From Caballeronia humi (lineage in GTDB: Bacteria; Pseudomonadota; Gammaproteobacteria; Burkholderiales; Burkholderiaceae): a stretch of 64,000 bases of DNA. The notes under the pieces are model-generated. The model ran no database searches and had not been told where the DNA came from. It saw only the letters and a program-made list of their open reading frames with translations. Position 1 is the first letter of the stretch, and every line of letters starts with the position of its first letter. Position numbers and translations under genes: made by a program. Shown here in pieces: positions 47,847 through 57,125 of this stretch. The stretch lies in contig NZ_FCNW02000019.1 in NCBI RefSeq assembly GCF_001544475.1, forward strand, positions 1-64,000, written 5' to 3'.

Positions 47847-49364
47847 TCAGCCCGGCGAGCCCACGATGTGCGGCGTGATGAAGATCACCAGCTCGCTCTT
47901 CGAGCGCCGCCGCGCGTCGTGCCGGAACAGCGCGCCGAGGATCGGAATTCTCGACAGCAGCGGCACGCCTGTGACGTCATCGCGTTCGTCTGCTGAATAA
48001 ATTCCGCCGATCGCCACCGTCCCGCCGTCTTCCACCTCGACGCGCGTCTGGACGTGCTTCGTGTTGATCGCGGGCCCGGCGGCGGTCTGCTCGCCGACAC
48101 TGTCCTTCGACACATCCAGGTCCAGGATCACGCGGCCGTGCGGCGTAATCTGCGGCTCGACCTCCAGTTTGAGCGCAGCGCGCCGAAACTGCACCCCCGA
48201 GACACCATTTCCGACTTTCGCCTGATAAGGAAGCTCGGTGCCTTGCTCGACCAGCGCTTTCACGCGATCCGCGGTGACCACGCGCGGCCGCGACACGATC
48301 TGGCCGCGTCCCTCGGCTTCAAGCGCACTCAGTTCGATATTCAGGAGCCGCGTCGCCTGCGCGGCGAACAGCGTGAGACCGGCCGTCGCGGCATCGAAAC
48401 CGGAGATCGGCCGCGCCGACAGGTCGTATCCGCCGCCCGAGAGCCCGCGCGCCGGGTCGCTCGCCGCCGTCATCGACAGCTTCACGCCCAGATTGCGCGA
48501 AAACCCGGCTTCGCCCTCGACGATGCGCGCCTCGATCATCACCTGCGGCGTCGGCTGGTCGATCCGCGCGATCAGCTCGGCGATCTGCGCGACGCGTGCC
48601 TCCAGATCGGTGACGAACAGCAGGTTCGTGCGCGAATCGGCCATCACCGAGCCCCGCTTGGACAGCACCCGCTGGCTGCCCGAGCCGTTCAGGAGCTTGC
48701 GCACGTCTTCGGCGCGCGGATAGCGCAGCACGAATGTGCGGCTGCCGAGCGGCTCCAGATCGGCGGCGCGGGCGTGCGCTTCGAAGCGCAGCTTTTCGCG
48801 CGCCGCGAGTTCCGCGAGCGGCGCGACCCAGATCACCTCGCCGTGGCGCTCCATCGCGAGGCCGTTCACTTCCAGGAGCGTGTCGAATGCGCGCCGCCAT
48901 GGAACGTTCACGAGATTCAGCGAAACCATGCCGTGAATCTTCTCGCTCGCGACGATGTTCAGGCCCGAAAATTTCGCGAAGGTTTGCAGGACGGCGGGCA
49001 GGTCGGCGTTTTTCAGGCTCAGCGTGATGGGCTTGCCGGCGTCGCCTTCGCTGTCTTTCGCTCGGCTCAGGCGTTCGAGCGGCGGCAGCGGCACGGGCGG
49101 GCCTTCGAGCGCAGGAGGCGCCTCGGCCGCAGGCGTCGGCGCAGCCGGTTTTTCCGTCGGCGCGAGCCACGCCGAGTCCTGAATCGCAGCGTCAGCCGCC
49201 TCCGGCACGGCTAGCGCCGGAACCGGCGGCACGCTCGTATCGACGGCGAATTGGTCGGTCGGAAGCGTGTCGGGCAAGGGCGGCAGCGGCGGCACCGCGC
49301 TTTGTGTGGTCAGCGTGTGACACAGCAGGATCACGCCGACTGCCAGGTTCATCGAGCGCGCCAT
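47847..49364 (-). CDS. pilQ: Type IV pilus secretin PilQ, short form
   Basis: PilQ forms the outer-membrane ring for type IV pilus passage or DNA uptake. The 505-residue product has a signal-like N terminus, a Pro/Ala-rich stretch (about 22-105), then a secretin STN domain (ITLSLKNADLPAVLQTFAKFSGLNIVASE), a NolW repeat (TFVLRYPRAEDVRKLLNG), and the secretin core ending with VEDGGTVAIGGIYSADERDD and VPLLSRIPILGALFRHDA. I see no AMIN domains, which longer PilQ proteins have. Start at the ATG 49364, overlapping the preceding stop. Confidence 0.88.
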   Translation of the reverse strand: MARSMNLAVGVILLCHTLTTQSAVPPLPPLPDTLPTDQFAVDTSVPPVPALAVPEAADAAIQDSAWLAPTEKPAAPTPAAEAPPALEGPPVPLPPLERLSRAKDSEGDAGKPITLSLKNADLPAVLQTFAKFSGLNIVASEKIHGMVSLNLVNVPWRRAFDTLLEVNGLAMERHGEVIWVAPLAELAAREKLRFEAHARAADLEPLGSRTFVLRYPRAEDVRKLLNGSGSQRVLSKRGSVMADSRTNLLFVTDLEARVAQIAELIARIDQPTPQVMIEARIVEGEAGFSRNLGVKLSMTAASDPARGLSGGGYDLSARPISGFDAATAGLTLFAAQATRLLNIELSALEAEGRGQIVSRPRVVTADRVKALVEQGTELPYQAKVGNGVSGVQFRRAALKLEVEPQITPHGRVILDLDVSKDSVGEQTAAGPAINTKHVQTRVEVEDGGTVAIGGIYSADERDDVTGVPLLSRIPILGALFRHDARRRSKSELVIFITPHIVGSPG

Positions 49365-50227
49365 CACAGACGATCCTCCGCAAACGCCACCGTGCGCGAC
49401 TGGCCGTCGCCGCGCGCGAGGTCGATCGAACGCGGCTTGATCCGGCCGAGCCGTTCGTCGCCAATCATCTGCCCGGGCGCGAAGCCGTCGATGCCCGAAA
49501 CCGTCTCGACTAGCGCCATCGCGCGTTTCCGTCCGATCAGCGTCCCGACGAGCAACATCTCACCCGCTGTCCCGAATGCCGGCGCGCCTTTTTTGCCGAA
49601 TGGATCGACGACGGAAGCGTCGCGTCGGTCCGTCTCGACAAGCCGCGCGACGGCCGGCAGCGTCTCGAAAACGTGCAATGTTGCTTCCAACGCGAGCGAA
49701 TTCGGGCCGCGCTTCAACTGGACCGCTTCCGCGACGACCAGACGCGGCAGCGAGCCGAGCGCGTCCAGAAAGCGGCGCACCTCGCCGAACGTGCCCTCCG
49801 CGCGCAGTTTGAGCGTGCGCTCGCCGTCCGTTGCGCCGCCTTTGCCCGAAGCCGGTTCGATCGCGCCGACGCGCAGCCCGTGTTGAGCGGCGAGCGTCGG
49901 AATCGACTGAAGCGCATCGGCCGACGTCCAGCGCGCGGACGCCTGCTGATCGTGCGCCAAGCGCGCCCGGAGCGCCGGCAACGCGGCCACGATGCTGCCC
50001 GTCCGCTGGACGCGGCGCTGCGTTTCATCGAGTGCCGAGCGACTGGCGTCGATCCCGTTGATGCCCGACTCACGCAACATCTGCGCGCCCAGCACACAGA
50101 CGAGCGTGCCGAACGCGACGGCAGTGAGCGCTGTGCGCCGTCGGCTCCATGCGTCGACAGGCTGCGTCGCCAGCCGTTTCAAATTTTCGTCACGCCCCAT
50201 CGGGCGATTCATCGCGAGCGTGTTCAT
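49364..50227 (-). CDS. PilO-like/PilP-like fusion protein of the type IV pilus alignment complex
   Basis: The 287-residue product has a PilO-like first part: a cytoplasmic stretch, a membrane helix (about 32-50), a coiled-coil segment and a ferredoxin-like region (RTLKLRAEGTFGEVRRFLDALGSLPRLVV). From residue 207 the sequence becomes PilP-like (VDPFGKKGAP, LLVGTLIGRKRAMALVE, FAPGQMIGDERLGRIKPRSIDL). In most species PilO and PilP are separate genes and PilP is a lipoprotein; here one reading frame links them and the PilP part has no lipobox. It overlaps pilN by four bases and pilQ by one. Confidence 0.78.
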   Translation of the reverse strand: MNTLAMNRPMGRDENLKRLATQPVDAWSRRRTALTAVAFGTLVCVLGAQMLRESGINGIDASRSALDETQRRVQRTGSIVAALPALRARLAHDQQASARWTSADALQSIPTLAAQHGLRVGAIEPASGKGGATDGERTLKLRAEGTFGEVRRFLDALGSLPRLVVAEAVQLKRGPNSLALEATLHVFETLPAVARLVETDRRDASVVDPFGKKGAPAFGTAGEMLLVGTLIGRKRAMALVETVSGIDGFAPGQMIGDERLGRIKPRSIDLARGDGQSRTVAFAEDRL

Positions 50228-50859
50228 TTTGCGGGCCTCCGTTGATCCGACGACGCCACGACCGCTTTCGGCGGCTGCGCAGACGACGCGTCGCCAGTCC
50301 AGCGCACGAGCGCGGTAAATTCGTAGCCGCTGACGGCATCGGCTTTGCCATGCGATGCAGGCCGCTTCATTTCGACGACCTCCACCGCCTGCACGTCGCG
50401 CACGGTTTCCAGGCGCTTGAGCCAGCGCGCCGCCGTCTGCGAATCGGGCGCGAACGCCGCGAGTTCGACTTCCTGCGCACGCTGCGACACGCGCTGCAAC
50501 GCGACACCGCCCTGGGACGCCTGAGCGAGTGCATCGAGCAAGCCGAGAAACCGCGCACCGGGAGCCGCAAGCGGTCCAGCGGCTTCGCGGGCGCGCCGCC
50601 GCTCTGCTTCGGATTTCGACAGCCGGCCGTGCTCGGCGACCTCCGCGCTCGATTTGCGAAGTTCCGCTTCCAGCGCACCTCGCGCCCGATCGAGCCGCAG
50701 CCGCTCGAACGTATCCCAGCCCGCGACCGCGCCGACCGCCGCGCATCCCGCCAGCCCGGCCGCCGCGAGCGCAGCCAGACGCCGGTTGCGCGCCTCGCGC
50801 CGCTTTCTCGACCGATACGGCAGGAGATTGAAGCCATCTCGTAAGATGAAGTTCGTCAT
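50224..50859 (-). CDS. pilN: Type IV pilus assembly protein PilN
   Basis: PilN links cytoplasmic PilM to the periplasmic PilO/PilP. The 211-residue product begins with the PilM-binding INLLPYR-type motif (GFNLLPYRSRKRREARNRR, residues 9-27), a membrane helix (about 28-47), then a coiled-coil and a ferredoxin-like fold with RFLGLLDALAQASQGGVALQRVSQRAQEVELAAFAPD. It overlaps pilM by four bases and the fusion gene by four. Confidence 0.86.
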   Translation of the reverse strand: MTNFILRDGFNLLPYRSRKRREARNRRLAALAAAGLAGCAAVGAVAGWDTFERLRLDRARGALEAELRKSSAEVAEHGRLSKSEAERRRAREAAGPLAAPGARFLGLLDALAQASQGGVALQRVSQRAQEVELAAFAPDSQTAARWLKRLETVRDVQAVEVVEMKRPASHGKADAVSGYEFTALVRWTGDASSAQPPKAVVASSDQRRPAK

Positions 50860-51851
50860 TGCGTCACCTCGCGAAGGGCCAGTCCGAACGCGACGGCGAA
50901 GAGCGGCGAGTGCCGCAGCGCCTCCTCGACTTGCGACGCCCCGTTACAGAACGGCGCGCATTCGAACGGCAGCACAGGACAGCGGAAGATCGCCTGCAGC
51001 TCGGTCGCCGGATAGCCCGCGCGGCCGAGCAGATCGAGATCCCCGCCGACGAAGATCCAGTCCGGCGGCCCCTTCGGGCCGATCAGGTCGCGCAGGGCGT
51101 CTGTGATCGACTGATGTTCCGGCGTCGGATAGCGCAGTTCGTTTTCCACGCCGTCCTCGCCGACGAGCCACGCGTGCAGGCCCGTGCTCTCGGCCCAGCA
51201 CACGATATAGCTGTCGCGCGAATCGAGTTCGATGCTTCCGGCGTGCCGCATCGCGCGCAACGCGGCGGCGGGCTCGCCGTCGATCGCCGAGAGCGAGATA
51301 CCGGCGGCGGCCGCCGTCTCGACGCGCGACTCCACGTGCTGGCGTGCCGTCGCCGCAATCGAAACCTGAGCGCAGCCGTCGCTGCGTGATTGGACCGACC
51401 AGTCGACCGCCAGCGCCGCGCGCTCGATGCCCGCCGCGCGCTCGGCCTCCGCGAGCACCGCCGGCTCCAGCAAGTCGAGCGGACTGTACCCGCCCCGCGC
51501 GGTATGGCGCCCCTCGATCAGCCGTGCGAGCGGCACCTGCGTCGTGAGCGTCGCCGAGGCCGGCAACCCCATCGCGCAACGCAGCGCGCGCCACGATCCA
51601 CGCGCGGGCAAACGCCCGAACGCCTCACTGAGCGCCGCCGAAATCGCGTTCCGGTCGACGAAATCGCCGCCGATCATCGCGCCCGCCGGCAGCGGCACCG
51701 ATTCGAGGTGCTCCACGCATACCGGCCCGTTTGCCCGCAGCCGCCTGCTGACGACCGCGAGCCTTACCGACCGCTCACTTACGTCGATGCCCGCCGCGTA
51801 CCGGCGCGTGACCGTCAGTAACGACGTGCGTAATGCTCCTTCCCTCTTCAT
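50856..51851 (-). CDS. pilM: Type IV pilus assembly protein PilM (actin-like ATPase fold)
   Basis: PilM is the cytoplasmic actin-like component that binds PilN. The 331-residue product has the phosphate-1-like start AAGIDVSERSVRLAVVSR, LRCAMGLPASATLTTQVPL, the ISLSAIDGEPAAALRAM segment, a Gly-rich VGGDLDLLGRAGYP, and the C-terminal SPLFAVAFGLALREV. Divergence from other PilM proteins is considerable. I chose the ATG at 51851 because GGGAGG lies upstream; another ATG is five codons earlier. It is divergent from mrcA. Confidence 0.82.
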   Translation of the reverse strand: MKREGALRTSLLTVTRRYAAGIDVSERSVRLAVVSRRLRANGPVCVEHLESVPLPAGAMIGGDFVDRNAISAALSEAFGRLPARGSWRALRCAMGLPASATLTTQVPLARLIEGRHTARGGYSPLDLLEPAVLAEAERAAGIERAALAVDWSVQSRSDGCAQVSIAATARQHVESRVETAAAAGISLSAIDGEPAAALRAMRHAGSIELDSRDSYIVCWAESTGLHAWLVGEDGVENELRYPTPEHQSITDALRDLIGPKGPPDWIFVGGDLDLLGRAGYPATELQAIFRCPVLPFECAPFCNGASQVEEALRHSPLFAVAFGLALREVTQ

Positions 51852-52014
51852 CCCGCCTCCCTTCATATCTCCCGCACCGAACCATTCAGGCGCTTGCAGT
51901 AGGAGAATTGTGGTGAGCGGCGGGCCTCGCGAACATTCGGCCGGATGGCTAACGCAGGTGCTGCGGCGTGCTACGCCAAAGAAACATGCAGCGAGGACGG
52001 TAAAGTCGGCCAGC

Positions 52015-52020
52015 TATAAT
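52015..52020 (+). promoter_or_regulatory. Candidate -10 element of mrcA
   Basis: A perfect TATAAT lies 25 bases before the mrcA ATG in the 194-base divergent region to pilM. The -35 position (17 bases upstream) reads CGAGGA, a poor match, so strength or regulation is uncertain. GGTGG before the ATG is the likely SD. Confidence 0.45.
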
Positions 52021-52045
52021 CGCGGGACCGTTTTTTGGTGGTGCT

Positions 52046-54445
52046 ATGCAATCTTCTTCCCCGTCGAACCCGCCGTCCCAGCCGCCCAAGCGCAAAAAGC
52101 GCCCGCTTCTTCTGCGGCTTCTGTTCGGATTTTTCATCTGCATATTCGGGCTGATCGTCTCGGCGGCGCTGGTGCTCGGCTATGCGCTCGTCGTCGCGAT
52201 GCCGAACCTGCCGTCGCTCGAAGCCCTCACCGACTACCGTCCGAAGGTGCCGCTGCGCATCTACACGGCGGATCACGTGCTGATCGGCGAATTCGGCGAA
52301 GAGCGGCGCAGCGTCGCGCGTATCCAGGACGTGCCGGATCATCTGAAAAAAGCGGTGCTCGCCATCGAGGACGCGCGCTTCTACGACCATGGTGGCGTCG
52401 ATCTCACCGGCATCCTGCGCGCGGGCAGCGTCGCGCTGACGAACGGCCGGGCGTCGCAAGGCGCGAGCACAATTACGATGCAGGTCGCACGCAACTTCTT
52501 CCTGTCGAGCGAAAAGACCTACACCCGCAAGATTTACGAGATGCTGCTCGCGTACAAGATCGAACGGGCGCTGACGAAAGATCAGATTCTCGAGGTCTAT
52601 ATGAATCAGATCTATCTCGGGCAGCGCGCGTACGGCTTCGCAAGCGCCGCGCGGGTCTATTTCGGAAAAGATCTGAAAGATATCTCGCTCGCCGAAGCCG
52701 CGATGCTCGCTGGGCTGCCGAAGGCGCCGTCGGCATATAACCCGGTCGTGAATCCGAAACGCGCGAAGGTGCGCCAGGAGTACATCCTTCAGCGCATGCT
52801 CGAACTGCGCTACATCACGCCTGACGAATACGAACAGGCGACGAAACAGCCGATCATCGTGAAGGGCGCCGGGCGCGAATTCAGCGTGCACGCGGAGTAC
52901 GTGGCGGAAATGGTGCGCCAGATGATGTACGCGCAATATCGCGAAGAGGCATACACGCGTGGGCTGAACGTCGTGACGACCATCGATTCCGTCGATCAGG
53001 ACGCCGCCTACCGCGCCGTTCGAAAAGGCCTGATGGATTACGAGCACCGCCACGGCTATCGCGGACCGGAAGGGTTCATCGAGCTGCCGAAAGACGCCGA
53101 CGATCGCGAGCAGGCCATCGATGACGCACTGGTCGAACATCCGGACAACGGCGAGATCGTCGCGGCGGTCGTGACGGCGGCAAGCCCGAAGCAGGTGAAG
53201 GCGAGTTTTATCGACGGCAACGCGGCAACCATCGACGGCAACAACCTGCGTTTCGTCGCGAACGCGCTCTCGACCCGTCCGCAGCCGAACCAGCGCATCC
53301 GGCCGGGCGCGATCGTACGGCTCGTGAAGAACGACGCCGGCGACTGGACCATCACGCAACTGCCGCAGGTGGAAGGCGCACTGATCTCGGTCGTGCCGCA
53401 GGACGGCGCGATCCGCGCGCTCGTCGGCGGCTTCGATTTCAACAAGAACAAGTTCAACCACGTCACGCAGGCATGGCGCCAGCCGGGGTCGAGCTTCAAG
53501 CCGTTCGTGTACTCGGCGTCGCTGGAAAAGGGCCTCTCGCCCGCGACCATCATCAACGACGCCCCGCTCTTCTTCAGCGCCGCCGACACCGGCGGGCAGG
53601 CGTGGGAGCCGAAGAACTACGGCGGCGGCTTTGACGGCCCGATGTCGATGCGCCAGGCGCTGCAACGCTCGAAGAATCTCGTGTCGATCCGCATCCTGAG
53701 CCACATCGGCACCAAGTACGCGCAGCAGTACGTCACGCGCTTCGGCTTCGATGCCGACCGTCAACCCGCCTATCTGCCGATGGCGCTCGGGGCCGGTCTT
53801 GTCACGCCGCTGCAGATGGCGACCGCGTATTCGGTGTTCGCGAACGGCGGTTATCGCGTGAATCCGTACCTGATCGCCGATATCACCGATCCGCGCGGCG
53901 CGGTGGTCGCGCATCCGCAGCCGCTCGTCGCGCAGGAAACCGCGCCGCTCGCGATCACGCCGCGCAATGCGTACGTGATGAACAGCCTGCTGCAAAGCGT
54001 CGCGCAGCGCGGCACGGGGTCGAAGACCAATCAGCTGAAGCGCGGCGATCTCGCCGGCAAGACGGGCACGACGAACGATTCGCGCGATGCCTGGTTCGCC
54101 GGCTACCAGCACTCGCTCGTGGCGATCGCGTGGATCGGCTACGACAATCCGCGCTCCCTGGGCGACAAGGAAACCGGCGGCGGGCTGGCTTTGCCTGTGT
54201 GGATGGACTACATGACGCGCGCGCTGCGCGACGTGCCGGAATGGCGCCCGATGCAGCCGCCCGATGTCACGTCACTCGGCGGCGAACTGTATTACGACGA
54301 CATGACGCCGGGCCACGGCTTCGTCGCGACGATCGGGGTGAGTCAGGCCCCGCCGCAGGACGGTGTGTCGGGCGTGACGGCCCCGACACCTGACGTCGGC
54401 GAGCAGGAAAAGCAGGACATCATGAATCTGTTCAAGGGCAACTGA
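52046..54445 (+). CDS. mrcA: Penicillin-binding protein 1A (bifunctional glycosyltransferase/transpeptidase)
   Basis: PBP1A polymerises and cross-links peptidoglycan. The 799-residue product has a basic cytoplasmic tail, one membrane helix (about 30-55), a GT51 domain with the catalytic Glu E108 (AIEDARFYDHGGVD), and a transpeptidase domain with S482-x-x-K485 (SSFK), SKN (S542-N544) and KTG (K672-G674). The mrcA-pilM divergent pair is conserved in many gamma- and beta-proteobacteria. No obvious T-run terminator follows; a 10-bp hairpin at 54474-54506 overlaps the end of cyaY. Confidence 0.95.
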   Translation: MQSSSPSNPPSQPPKRKKRPLLLRLLFGFFICIFGLIVSAALVLGYALVVAMPNLPSLEALTDYRPKVPLRIYTADHVLIGEFGEERRSVARIQDVPDHLKKAVLAIEDARFYDHGGVDLTGILRAGSVALTNGRASQGASTITMQVARNFFLSSEKTYTRKIYEMLLAYKIERALTKDQILEVYMNQIYLGQRAYGFASAARVYFGKDLKDISLAEAAMLAGLPKAPSAYNPVVNPKRAKVRQEYILQRMLELRYITPDEYEQATKQPIIVKGAGREFSVHAEYVAEMVRQMMYAQYREEAYTRGLNVVTTIDSVDQDAAYRAVRKGLMDYEHRHGYRGPEGFIELPKDADDREQAIDDALVEHPDNGEIVAAVVTAASPKQVKASFIDGNAATIDGNNLRFVANALSTRPQPNQRIRPGAIVRLVKNDAGDWTITQLPQVEGALISVVPQDGAIRALVGGFDFNKNKFNHVTQAWRQPGSSFKPFVYSASLEKGLSPATIINDAPLFFSAADTGGQAWEPKNYGGGFDGPMSMRQALQRSKNLVSIRILSHIGTKYAQQYVTRFGFDADRQPAYLPMALGAGLVTPLQMATAYSVFANGGYRVNPYLIADITDPRGAVVAHPQPLVAQETAPLAITPRNAYVMNSLLQSVAQRGTGSKTNQLKRGDLAGKTGTTNDSRDAWFAGYQHSLVAIAWIGYDNPRSLGDKETGGGLALPVWMDYMTRALRDVPEWRPMQPPDVTSLGGELYYDDMTPGHGFVATIGVSQAPPQDGVSGVTAPTPDVGEQEKQDIMNLFKGN

Positions 54446-54481
54446 CGGAGCAGTCGCCGAGCCGTCGCCCAATCGAGCCGG

Positions 54482-54799
54482 TCACGCTGAAAAGCTGACC
54501 GGCTCGCCTGCTTGTTCGGTCGAGTATTTCGTCAGCGTCGCGAAGAATTCGGAGTTGTCGCGCGTGTCGCGCCACTTTCCGTCGACGTATTTGTAGTGAA
54601 AACCGCCCGCCTTCGCCGCCAGCCAGATCTCGTGTTTCGGCGGCTGCAAATTGACGATCACCTTCGTGCGATTCTCGAATTCAAGCGTCAGAACATTGCC
54701 GCTTCGTTCGAACTCGATATCCGCGAGAGCCTTGTCCACAGAGCGTTCGATGGCTGTCAGCGCGGCCTCGGCAAGGGTCAGGTATTCCTGGTCTGTCAT
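54482..54799 (-). CDS. cyaY: Iron donor/frataxin-like protein CyaY
   Basis: CyaY binds iron and modulates iron-sulfur cluster assembly by IscS. The 105-residue product begins [25 protein letters not shown], has the acidic ridge [45 protein letters not shown] and a [18 protein letters not shown] C terminus. It converges on mrcA and is divergent from lptM with 35 bases between starts. The cyaY-lptM-lysA order matches E. coli. Confidence 0.94.
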   Translation of the reverse strand: MTDQEYLTLAEAALTAIERSVDKALADIEFERSGNVLTLEFENRTKVIVNLQPPKHEIWLAAKAGGFHYKYVDGKWRDTRDNSEFFATLTKYSTEQAGEPVSFSA

Positions 54800-54834
54800 G
54801 CTAAACTCCAGCGATTAATTATTCAGGGACAGTC

Positions 54835-55119
54835 ATGCGAGTGGTTTTCAGGATGAGCGCGATTGTAGCGGCTTTGGCCGTTTCCGCCGTCACGGTGGGC
54901 GCGCTCGGCGGGTGTGGACAACGCGGTCCGCTGTATCTTCCGGCCACGCCGCCCTTGCCCCAGCGTCCCGCCAGTCTCCAGGAAACGCCGCCGCCGGATG
55001 CCGCTTCCGGCGATGAAAGCACCGTTCCCGACACCTCCGGCCAGCCGCTCTCGCTTTCCCCCGACACCGATCTGAAATCCAACGCCGCAGCGCCCAAAGC
55101 CGCGTCGTCGGCTGACTAA
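54835..55119 (+). CDS. lptM: LptM-like small lipoprotein (YifL type)
   Basis: LptM helps mature the LptD-LptE lipopolysaccharide translocon. The 94-residue product has a signal peptide and lipobox GCGQRGPLYLP with the acylation cysteine C27; the CGQRGPLYLP stretch is the family hallmark. The remainder is a Pro/Ala/Ser-rich linker. It lies 21 bases before lysA and is divergent from cyaY, the usual arrangement. Confidence 0.85.
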   Translation: MRVVFRMSAIVAALAVSAVTVGALGGCGQRGPLYLPATPPLPQRPASLQETPPPDAASGDESTVPDTSGQPLSLSPDTDLKSNAAAPKAASSAD

Positions 55120-55140
55120 CTCGCCGCTCTCAGGTTTCGC

Positions 55141-56403
55141 ATGACTCAATCCGCATTCTCCTACGCCGACGACGTCCTGCACGTCGAAGGCGTCTCCGCC
55201 GCGTCGCTCGCTGATCAGTTCGGCACGCCACTCTACGTCTACTCGCGCAGCGCGCTGACCGAGGCCTATCGCGCCTACGCCGATGCCTGCGCCGGCCACC
55301 GCGCGAAAATCCACGTCGCGGTGAAGGCGAACAGCAACCTCGCCGTGCTCAACGTGTTCGCGCGGCTCGGCGCGGGGTTCGACATCGTGTCGGCGGGTGA
55401 GCTGGCGCGCGTTCTGGCCGCGGGCGGCAAGGCAGAAAACACGGTGTTCTCGGGCGTCGGCAAGACGGCAGCCGAAATGCGCGAAGCGCTCAACGCGGGC
55501 GTGAAGTGCTTCAACGTCGAATCGATTCCGGAATTGCACACGCTGAACGACGTGGCGAAAGCCGCAGGCAAGACGGCGCCGGTTTCGTTGCGCGTGAACC
55601 CGGACGTCGACGCGAAAACTCATCCGTACATTTCCACCGGCCTCAAGTCGAACAAGTTCGGCGTGGCCTTCGCCGATGCACGCGCGACCTACGCCGAAGC
55701 GCACGCGATGCCGCATCTGGACGTGATCGGCATCGATTGTCACATTGGCTCGCAGATCACCGAGATCAGCCCGTATCTCGACGCCGTCGACAAGCTGCTC
55801 GATCTCGTCGAACAGATCGAGGCGGACGGCGCGCAAGTTCGTCACGTCGATGTAGGCGGCGGCCTCGGCATCACCTACGACGACGAAACGCCCCCCGATA
55901 TCGGCGAATTCGTGCGCACGCTGCTCGCGCACGTCAAGAAGCGCGGACACGGTCAGCGCGAAGTGTATTTCGAGCCGGGCCGCTCGCTCGTCGGCAATGC
56001 GGGCGTGCTGCTGACGCGCGTCGAATATCTGAAGCCGGGCGAGGAAAAGAACTTCGCCATCGTGGATGCCGCGATGAACGATCTCGCGCGCCCCGCGATG
56101 TACGAGGCGTTTCACCGGATCGTGCCGGTGGTGAAGCGCGCGGCGCAGGCGCAGGTCTACGACGTGGTCGGTCCGGTCTGCGAGAGCGGCGACTGGCTCG
56201 GGCGCGATCGCGAACTGGCGGTCGAACCGGGCGATCTGCTTGCGATCTGCTCAGCCGGCGCTTACGGCTTTGTGATGAGCTCGAACTACAACACGCGTCC
56301 GCGCGCGGCCGAAGTGATGGTCGATCACGAACGCGCGCGGCTCGTGCGCGAACGCGAGGAAGTGAAGCAATTGTTCGCCGGGGAATCGATTCTGCCGGAC
56401 TGA
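55141..56403 (+). CDS. lysA: Diaminopimelate decarboxylase
   Basis: LysA converts meso-DAP to lysine. The 420-residue PLP enzyme has the Schiff-base lysine K62 (AVKANSNLAVL), GFDIVSAGEL, HIGSQI, the PLP-phosphate VGGGLG, EPGRSLVGNAG, and the substrate-binding CESGDWLGRD with cysteine, plus GAYGFVMSSNYNTRPRAAEV near the C terminus. It starts 21 bases after lptM. Confidence 0.97.
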   Translation: MTQSAFSYADDVLHVEGVSAASLADQFGTPLYVYSRSALTEAYRAYADACAGHRAKIHVAVKANSNLAVLNVFARLGAGFDIVSAGELARVLAAGGKAENTVFSGVGKTAAEMREALNAGVKCFNVESIPELHTLNDVAKAAGKTAPVSLRVNPDVDAKTHPYISTGLKSNKFGVAFADARATYAEAHAMPHLDVIGIDCHIGSQITEISPYLDAVDKLLDLVEQIEADGAQVRHVDVGGGLGITYDDETPPDIGEFVRTLLAHVKKRGHGQREVYFEPGRSLVGNAGVLLTRVEYLKPGEEKNFAIVDAAMNDLARPAMYEAFHRIVPVVKRAAQAQVYDVVGPVCESGDWLGRDRELAVEPGDLLAICSAGAYGFVMSSNYNTRPRAAEVMVDHERARLVREREEVKQLFAGESILPD

Positions 56404-56421
56404 AGCCAAGCGATTAGTGCG

Positions 56422-56452
56422 AAAAAAAGCGATGCCGCGGCATCGCTTTTTT
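56422..56452 (+). terminator. Bidirectional terminator between lysA and msrQ
   Basis: AAAAAAAGCGATGCC (56422-56436) and GGCATCGCTTTTTTT form a perfect stem with little loop and T-runs on both strands. It sits in the 53-base gap of the convergent genes. Confidence 0.88.
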
Positions 56453-56456
56453 TATA

Positions 56457-57125
56457 TCAGCGCGTCGATCGCGCGTTTCGGCCCATGAGCCAAACGATAA
56501 GCCGCCAGCCCAGCAACGCAATCACGATCGCGCCGTATATCTTCGGCAGCAGAAAATCGTGCTTGCCCGCCTTCATCCACCAGAAATGCAGGATCGCGAG
56601 CGTCGCTACGACGTAAATCGCCTTGTGCAGCGTCTGCCAGCGGCGTCCGAGCTTCTTCACCATCGCTTTCGGCGATGTCACCGCGAGCGGAATCAACAGG
56701 ACGAATGCCGCGAACCCGACCGTGATGAACGGCCGCTTGACGATGTCCTTCGCGATCTCGGCGACGTCGAACCATTTGTCGAACCACAGGTAGGTCGTGA
56801 AGTGCAGCACGCCGTAGAAGAACGCGAACAACCCCAGCATCCGGCGAAACCGCAGCAGCGCATTCACGCCGGTGAGCTTGCGTGCAGGCGTGATCGCCAG
56901 CGTGATGCAAAGGTAGACGAGCGTCCAGAGGCCCGTCGAGCGCGTGATGAATTCGATCGGATTGGCGCCCAGCCCGTCGGTGACGCCGAGCAGCACGAGG
57001 CGGGCTAGCGGATAAAGCGCCGCGACGAACACGACCACCTTGGCCGGCACAATCCAGCCCGTGCTGGCGCCGCTCGTTTTCACAGCCGGCCGTTTGACAT
57101 CGGATACGGTTGGCATCGGGTTCAC
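56457..57125 (-). CDS. msrQ: Haem-binding membrane subunit MsrQ of the periplasmic methionine sulfoxide reductase system
   Basis: MsrQ feeds respiratory electrons to MsrP. The 222-residue product is a ferric-reductase-like six-helix b-type cytochrome: FITRSTGLWTLVYLCITLAITP, LLRFRRMLGLFAFFYGVLHFTTYLWFD, and WQTLHKAIYVVATLAILHFWW with haem-ligand histidines. The reading frame opens with a GTG immediately after the msrP stop; an ATG three codons later is an alternative start. Confidence 0.93.
   Translation of the reverse strand: MNPMPTVSDVKRPAVKTSGASTGWIVPAKVVVFVAALYPLARLVLLGVTDGLGANPIEFITRSTGLWTLVYLCITLAITPARKLTGVNALLRFRRMLGLFAFFYGVLHFTTYLWFDKWFDVAEIAKDIVKRPFITVGFAAFVLLIPLAVTSPKAMVKKLGRRWQTLHKAIYVVATLAILHFWWMKAGKHDFLLPKIYGAIVIALLGWRLIVWLMGRNARSTR

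Noticed and set aside
51971..54112. 713-codon minus-strand frame opposite mrcA
   Set aside because: Antisense shadow of the penicillin-binding protein gene; no family motif and no plausible start signal.
54474..54506. Hairpin after mrcA as a terminator
   Set aside because: The 10-bp stem is perfect but neither strand has a T-run after it, and it overlaps the cyaY coding end, so I did not list it as a terminator.
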